Of a stretch of 60,074 bases of DNA, positions 56,375 to 60,074 are shown in pieces; position 1 is the stretch's first letter, and every line of letters starts with the position of its first letter. A program made the position numbers and the translations under genes. The stretch is from Alistipes senegalensis (GTDB lineage Bacteria > Bacteroidota > Bacteroidia > Bacteroidales > Rikenellaceae), in assembly GCA_023665825.1 (NCBI GenBank), contig JAMPDE010000001.1, forward strand, positions 578,724-638,797, written 5' to 3'. The notes beneath the pieces are model-generated. The model had not been told where the DNA came from and made no database searches. It saw only the letters and a list, made by a program, of their open reading frames with translations.

Positions 56375-58740
56375 GTTCCTTTGGGGGCGAAAAGGGCGTA
56401 GCCGAATCCGAAAGTCAGATAGAGGTTCTTCCAGTCGCGCACGTCGTACTTCGTCAGGCTCAAGCTCACCGGCCCGATCGGCGTGTGGTAGACGAACGAC
56501 GCATCGGCGATGCAGTGCATCCGGCGGTGTTCTCCGTCGTAGCGTCCCAGCAGCGGGTCGTTGGTGCGTCGCTCGCGGTACAGGACATAGAATCCCGTGC
56601 GGAAAAAGCAGTTGGGCAGCAGGTCGAACGTCGGCATCGCACCGCCCGCTACGAAACGCCGTCCCCGAAAGGCCGGCATGTAGATCATCTGCATGTGCGG
56701 CAGGGGTGCATAGGCGGGTAGCGACAGCAGTGTCGCACCGTTGCGTTGGAAATTCGGATGGTCGGTGATGACTGCATCGACGTTCAGCCCCAGCGAAAAC
56801 CACGTGCTGTGCGGCATGTCGAAATACTTGTCCCACGTGAAGCGGGCCCCGAACCAGTGGCGCGCTGCTTTGGTGCGGAATCGGGTTTCGCCGGCGGGGG
56901 CCAGTTTGTCCTCGCCTGCAACGAAAATGGCCGAAAGTTGCAGGTTCGAGCCGCGCCGCGAATGCACCATGCGGTCGAGCGTGTTGCGCTTCACGGCCGC
57001 CATTACGCCGAGATAGCTGAAACGTGTACGGTCGGTCGCATCGTCCTGCTGCACGTCGGCGTCGTAATGGTAGTTGGCGTGGCCGAGATTCATGCGCAGC
57101 AGGAAAAAGCTGCGGTGCGTGAGCGGCATGCCCAGTCCCAGTGAGCCGTAGAGTTCGCTCTCCTTGATGTCCAGTGCGTTGTCTATCTTCGTCAGACTGC
57201 CGAAATGGCCGTGTTCGAGGTTGCGGACGTTGAAATTGAACGAATAGTCGAGAAACAGCGGTTTTCCCGCATAGAAATCGGTGCGCCCGCCCAACGCGCC
57301 CCACGTGTGGAGCGGCCCCAGAAAGAGGTCGGCTTTCCACGACTGGGCCACGCGCCCGATGAACCGGTAATTCGTCCCGAGATAGCCCATGTTGAAAGCC
57401 GTCGAGGAGATGTTGCCGCCGACCGAAATTTTGAAATTGGGTTTGGTTTGGAACCGCGCCTCGAACGTATATCTGCGGGTTTGCGGATCGTAGGCCGTCT
57501 TCGGAAATTCCATCGTGAAATCGCCCTCTGCCAGCACCTCGTAGAGTTTGTCGCGCAGTTGCTGGAAGCCCATTGCCCGTTGTGTCTCCGTCGATTTGCG
57601 GTCGATCTGCATGAAGTCGCGGATGTACTCGCGCTGCGCCGCAGTCAGCCCTTCGATGCGGTAGTCGTCGAAAATCAGCGGCGGGCACTTCTCTCGGAAC
57701 GCTTGGCGACGGGCTGCGCTTTCGGCCGGAGTGCACCGGCGGGCGACCCGTTCGAGAATTTGCGGCATCGCCGAGAGCGCGTCGGAGTAGCCGGCGTCCA
57801 TGATTTCGGTCGCGCGGTCGAAGTCGAGCATGTTGACGTCGACGGCCCGTTCGATGCGGACGCTGCGTCCTTCGGGCAGCGAGTAGTCGGTGTCCTGCAT
57901 CGCCAGCAGAAAGGCTTGGTCGAGCAGGCCGTTCTCCTCGCTCGGGCGGGTGTTGCCCGACGTGCAGATGCTGCCGATAATCAGCGACGGATGAAACGCT
58001 TCGTCCATCGGCTTCCAAGGGAAGTTGTCGTAGATCCCGCCGTCGTAGAGCAGCATCGAGTCGCGTTTCATCGCCTTGAACACCAGCGGAATGGACATCG
58101 ACGAGCGGACAGCTTCGCTCAACGAGCCGTCGCGCAGGACGACCGGCTGCCGCGCGTTCATGTCGCTCGCCACGCAGAGAAAGGGCACCATCAGCCGGTT
58201 GAAATCGCTGCCCGAAGCCGCCGTCGCCGATGCGAACAGCCCGACCAGCGCGAGATCGATTTGGGTCGAGGAGAGCAGGTTGGTGGGGCTTTGGATGCGG
58301 CGGTTGCCCTTGCGGAAGTCGAGCCGGACGTTGAAGAACGACGGGCTTTGGCCGTACTGGCGGAAGTAGGGGAGGTAGCGGTTGGGGTCGATGCGGCCCG
58401 ACACCCACTCCTTGACGGCTCCCGAATCGACGATGCGGCGCATTTCGGCCGGTGAATAGCCCGCCGCGTACATCGCCGCGATGATAGAGCCCATCGACGT
58501 GCCCGCCACGTAGTCGATGGGTACGCCGTACTCTTCGAGCGCTTCGAGCACCCCGATGTGATAAAGTCCTTTGGCGCCGCCGCCGCTCATCACCACGCCC
58601 ACGCCGCCGGAATGTATCGCCGCCGCCGTGTGTGTCGGCGCGGGCGTGCGGTTCGGCTGGCGTTCCTCCTGCCCAGCGGCGGCGAAAACCGTCAGGAGCG
58701 AAAAGCCCCCTGCGAGCAGGTATGTCGGCAACTTGCGCAT
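56365..58740 (-). CDS. Patatin-like phospholipase with beta-barrel (type Vd secretion, PlpD-like)
   Basis: A 791-residue outer-membrane protein. A signal peptide (about 1-23) is followed by a patatin lipase domain with GGGAKG at 53-58, GTSMG at 80-84 (nucleophile Ser82) and the catalytic Asp in LYDGGIYDNF. After about residue 340 a POTRA-like region (FDDYRIEGLTAAQREYIRDF) leads into a C-terminal barrel of about 400 residues (many alternating strands, for example FKISVGGNISSTAFNMG). This is the order of type Vd autotransporters. Its final Gly-Thr-Phe-Tyr and TAG come from the dispersed repeat, so the natural barrel end may have been altered. Confidence 0.88.
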   Translation of the reverse strand: MRKLPTYLLAGGFSLLTVFAAAGQEERQPNRTPAPTHTAAAIHSGGVGVVMSGGGAKGLYHIGVLEALEEYGVPIDYVAGTSMGSIIAAMYAAGYSPAEMRRIVDSGAVKEWVSGRIDPNRYLPYFRQYGQSPSFFNVRLDFRKGNRRIQSPTNLLSSTQIDLALVGLFASATAASGSDFNRLMVPFLCVASDMNARQPVVLRDGSLSEAVRSSMSIPLVFKAMKRDSMLLYDGGIYDNFPWKPMDEAFHPSLIIGSICTSGNTRPSEENGLLDQAFLLAMQDTDYSLPEGRSVRIERAVDVNMLDFDRATEIMDAGYSDALSAMPQILERVARRCTPAESAARRQAFREKCPPLIFDDYRIEGLTAAQREYIRDFMQIDRKSTETQRAMGFQQLRDKLYEVLAEGDFTMEFPKTAYDPQTRRYTFEARFQTKPNFKISVGGNISSTAFNMGYLGTNYRFIGRVAQSWKADLFLGPLHTWGALGGRTDFYAGKPLFLDYSFNFNVRNLEHGHFGSLTKIDNALDIKESELYGSLGLGMPLTHRSFFLLRMNLGHANYHYDADVQQDDATDRTRFSYLGVMAAVKRNTLDRMVHSRRGSNLQLSAIFVAGEDKLAPAGETRFRTKAARHWFGARFTWDKYFDMPHSTWFSLGLNVDAVITDHPNFQRNGATLLSLPAYAPLPHMQMIYMPAFRGRRFVAGGAMPTFDLLPNCFFRTGFYVLYRERRTNDPLLGRYDGEHRRMHCIADASFVYHTPIGPVSLSLTKYDVRDWKNLYLTFGFGYALFAPKGTFY

Positions 58741-58744
58741 CGGC

Positions 58745-59155
58745 TTATCGCGATTGGGCATCCGCGCGGTCGAGCCGCAGTTCGAGCGAAATGCCCGACC
58801 ACTGGTTGATTTGCAGCCGTTCGCTGCGGATTCGGCGGCCGTCGCAGTCGATGCGCAGGTCGAGGCCGAACGGTTTCGTCGCGTCGATGTCGTTGCTCTC
58901 GGGCAGGGCGTGCGGGATGACATATATATATAGTACCGCATGGTCGCACGGCGGCGTTTCGAGCGTCAGCCGGCGGTCCGGTGCGATTTCGGCCGGCCGT
59001 TCTGCGAGCCCCGCCCCGACGTCGGCCACGTGCGATTCGGCCGAAACGTAGCCGATGCGTTCGCCTGCGGCGTCGAAACATCCGCACGTCAGTGCGGCGT
59101 TGTACCGCCACCAGCCCTCGAACCGGCTCGCGATTTCTATCGTAAATCCTTTCAT
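58745..59155 (-). CDS. Small cytoplasmic protein, unrecognised
   Basis: A 136-residue protein of no family I recognise. It has no signal or membrane helix and appears to be mostly beta strands (TIEIASRFEGWWRYNAAL, DHAVLYIYVIPHAL, LDLRIDCDGRRI). The start at 59155 lies five bases downstream of the promoter box. The patatin-like gene follows four bases after its stop, so the pair is an operon. Confidence 0.75.
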   Translation of the reverse strand: MKGFTIEIASRFEGWWRYNAALTCGCFDAAGERIGYVSAESHVADVGAGLAERPAEIAPDRRLTLETPPCDHAVLYIYVIPHALPESNDIDATKPFGLDLRIDCDGRRIRSERLQINQWSGISLELRLDRADAQSR

Positions 59156-59160
59156 CGCAA

Positions 59161-59168
59161 CAAAGATA
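59161..59168 (-). promoter_or_regulatory. -7 box for the small protein/patatin operon
   Basis: TATCTTTG on the minus strand, five bases before the ATG at 59155, implying a leaderless transcript. Confidence 0.5.
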
Positions 59169-59394
59169 GCAAATTCCGAAAAAAACAGGGCGCCGAACGG
59201 GACGAAACCCTTGCATTCCAGGGCGAATCGGACGAAACGGCGCACTTTCCCGACCTTTCCGGCAACGGCGAACCGCCACTAGCATCGCGGCATCGGATGC
59301 GCGGTGAAAAATCGCCCGGAACGATAATTGCGCGGGGCCTTTGCACCGGCTCCGAAACGTTCCTGCCTCTTTAATAAAAAATCTTAATAAAAAA

Positions 59395-59426
59395 TTTGCG
59401 AGGAATCGGGAAAGTATGTACTTTTG
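59395..59426 (+). promoter_or_regulatory. Promoter of the GAPDH gene
   Basis: TTTG at 59395-59398 and TACTTTTG at 59419-59426, spaced by 20 bases, match the Bacteroidetes -33/-7 consensus very well. The leader to the ATG at 59480 is about 47 bases. The rest of the 324-base gap between 59156 and 59480 shows no gene. Confidence 0.7.
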
Positions 59427-59467
59427 CGCTGTGAAAAAAATAACGGTGAATCTGTTCACAAATCTAA

Positions 59468-60074
<607 letters not shown>

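Overview
The window is a GC-rich, densely packed bacterial chromosome segment. It looks like a member of the Bacteroidetes, most probably a high-GC gut Bacteroidales such as Alistipes (inference from content; no marker gene search was possible). Evidence: many genes are preceded by the Bacteroidetes-type -7 box TAnnTTTG rather than a TATAAT box; Shine-Dalgarno sequences are scarce; and the gene set includes DUF4954, DUF349, DUF4271 and DUF3467 proteins, paired Skp-like chaperones behind BamA, and a TonB receptor/HMA metal locus typical of this phylum. No rRNA, tRNA, CRISPR array, transposase or phage gene was seen.

Layout. 1-5554 (minus): tightly overlapping genes for a vWA protein, a frameshifted kinase-like/WG-repeat protein, thioredoxin reductase, RNase Z, a TrmH-type RNA methyltransferase, a LuxE-like acyl-protein synthetase and the start of a Stealth-type sugar-phosphate transferase. 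5609-7339: a DUF4954 left-handed beta-helix protein with its own promoter. 7558-13079 (minus): two Skp/OmpH chaperones, BamA, UppS and NAD kinase, an envelope-building block. 13228-15364 (plus): PdxJ and a CCA-adding/poly(A) polymerase family enzyme. Then divergent ThiL (minus) and AroQ, pyruvate kinase, a Wzx-like flippase, Hpt, QueE and a FtsB/DivIC-like protein (plus). 21942-25218 (minus): acetate kinase, phosphate butyryltransferase and butyrate kinase, a substrate-level phosphorylation operon. 25341-26051: a PhoB-like regulator. 26198-32112 (plus): DUF349 protein, CTP synthase, YidC. 32200-36545 (minus): a metal locus (Cys/His-rich exported protein, Fur-family regulator, TonB receptor with a Cys-Cys plug motif, YdeI-like protein, HMA protein). 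36691-45963 (plus): Tgt, LptG-like permease, PASTA protein, RluD-like synthase, YgiQ, a membrane polyferredoxin and a Tat-exported ferredoxin-aldo/keto reductase. 46030-54332 (minus): a ten-gene chain LysE-type transporter, Cmk, IspH, small membrane protein, S41 protease, histidine kinase, DUF4271, HemD-like, RnpA, YidD. 54658-59155: DUF3467, ECF sigma factor with a membrane partner, and a patatin-type beta-barrel protein with a small upstream gene. 59480-end: start of GAPDH.

The most unusual feature is a family of dispersed repeats in the intergenic regions. A roughly 60-bp sequence starting TTTTATTAGCGCTA occurs at least six times, often as inverted pairs around a GCGGCTC/GAGCCGC hairpin. 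In three unrelated genes it supplies the last codons and stop (all end in Phe-Tyr-stop). A second 175-bp, strongly palindromic module is present in two copies of identical length upstream of hpt and yidC. Other points of interest are a G9 tract that breaks the kinase-like gene, an 8-bp tandem repeat inside a short upstream ORF before the polyferredoxin gene, several promoters whose -7 box lies so close to the ATG that the mRNA should be leaderless, and a candidate palindromic operator in the metal locus.
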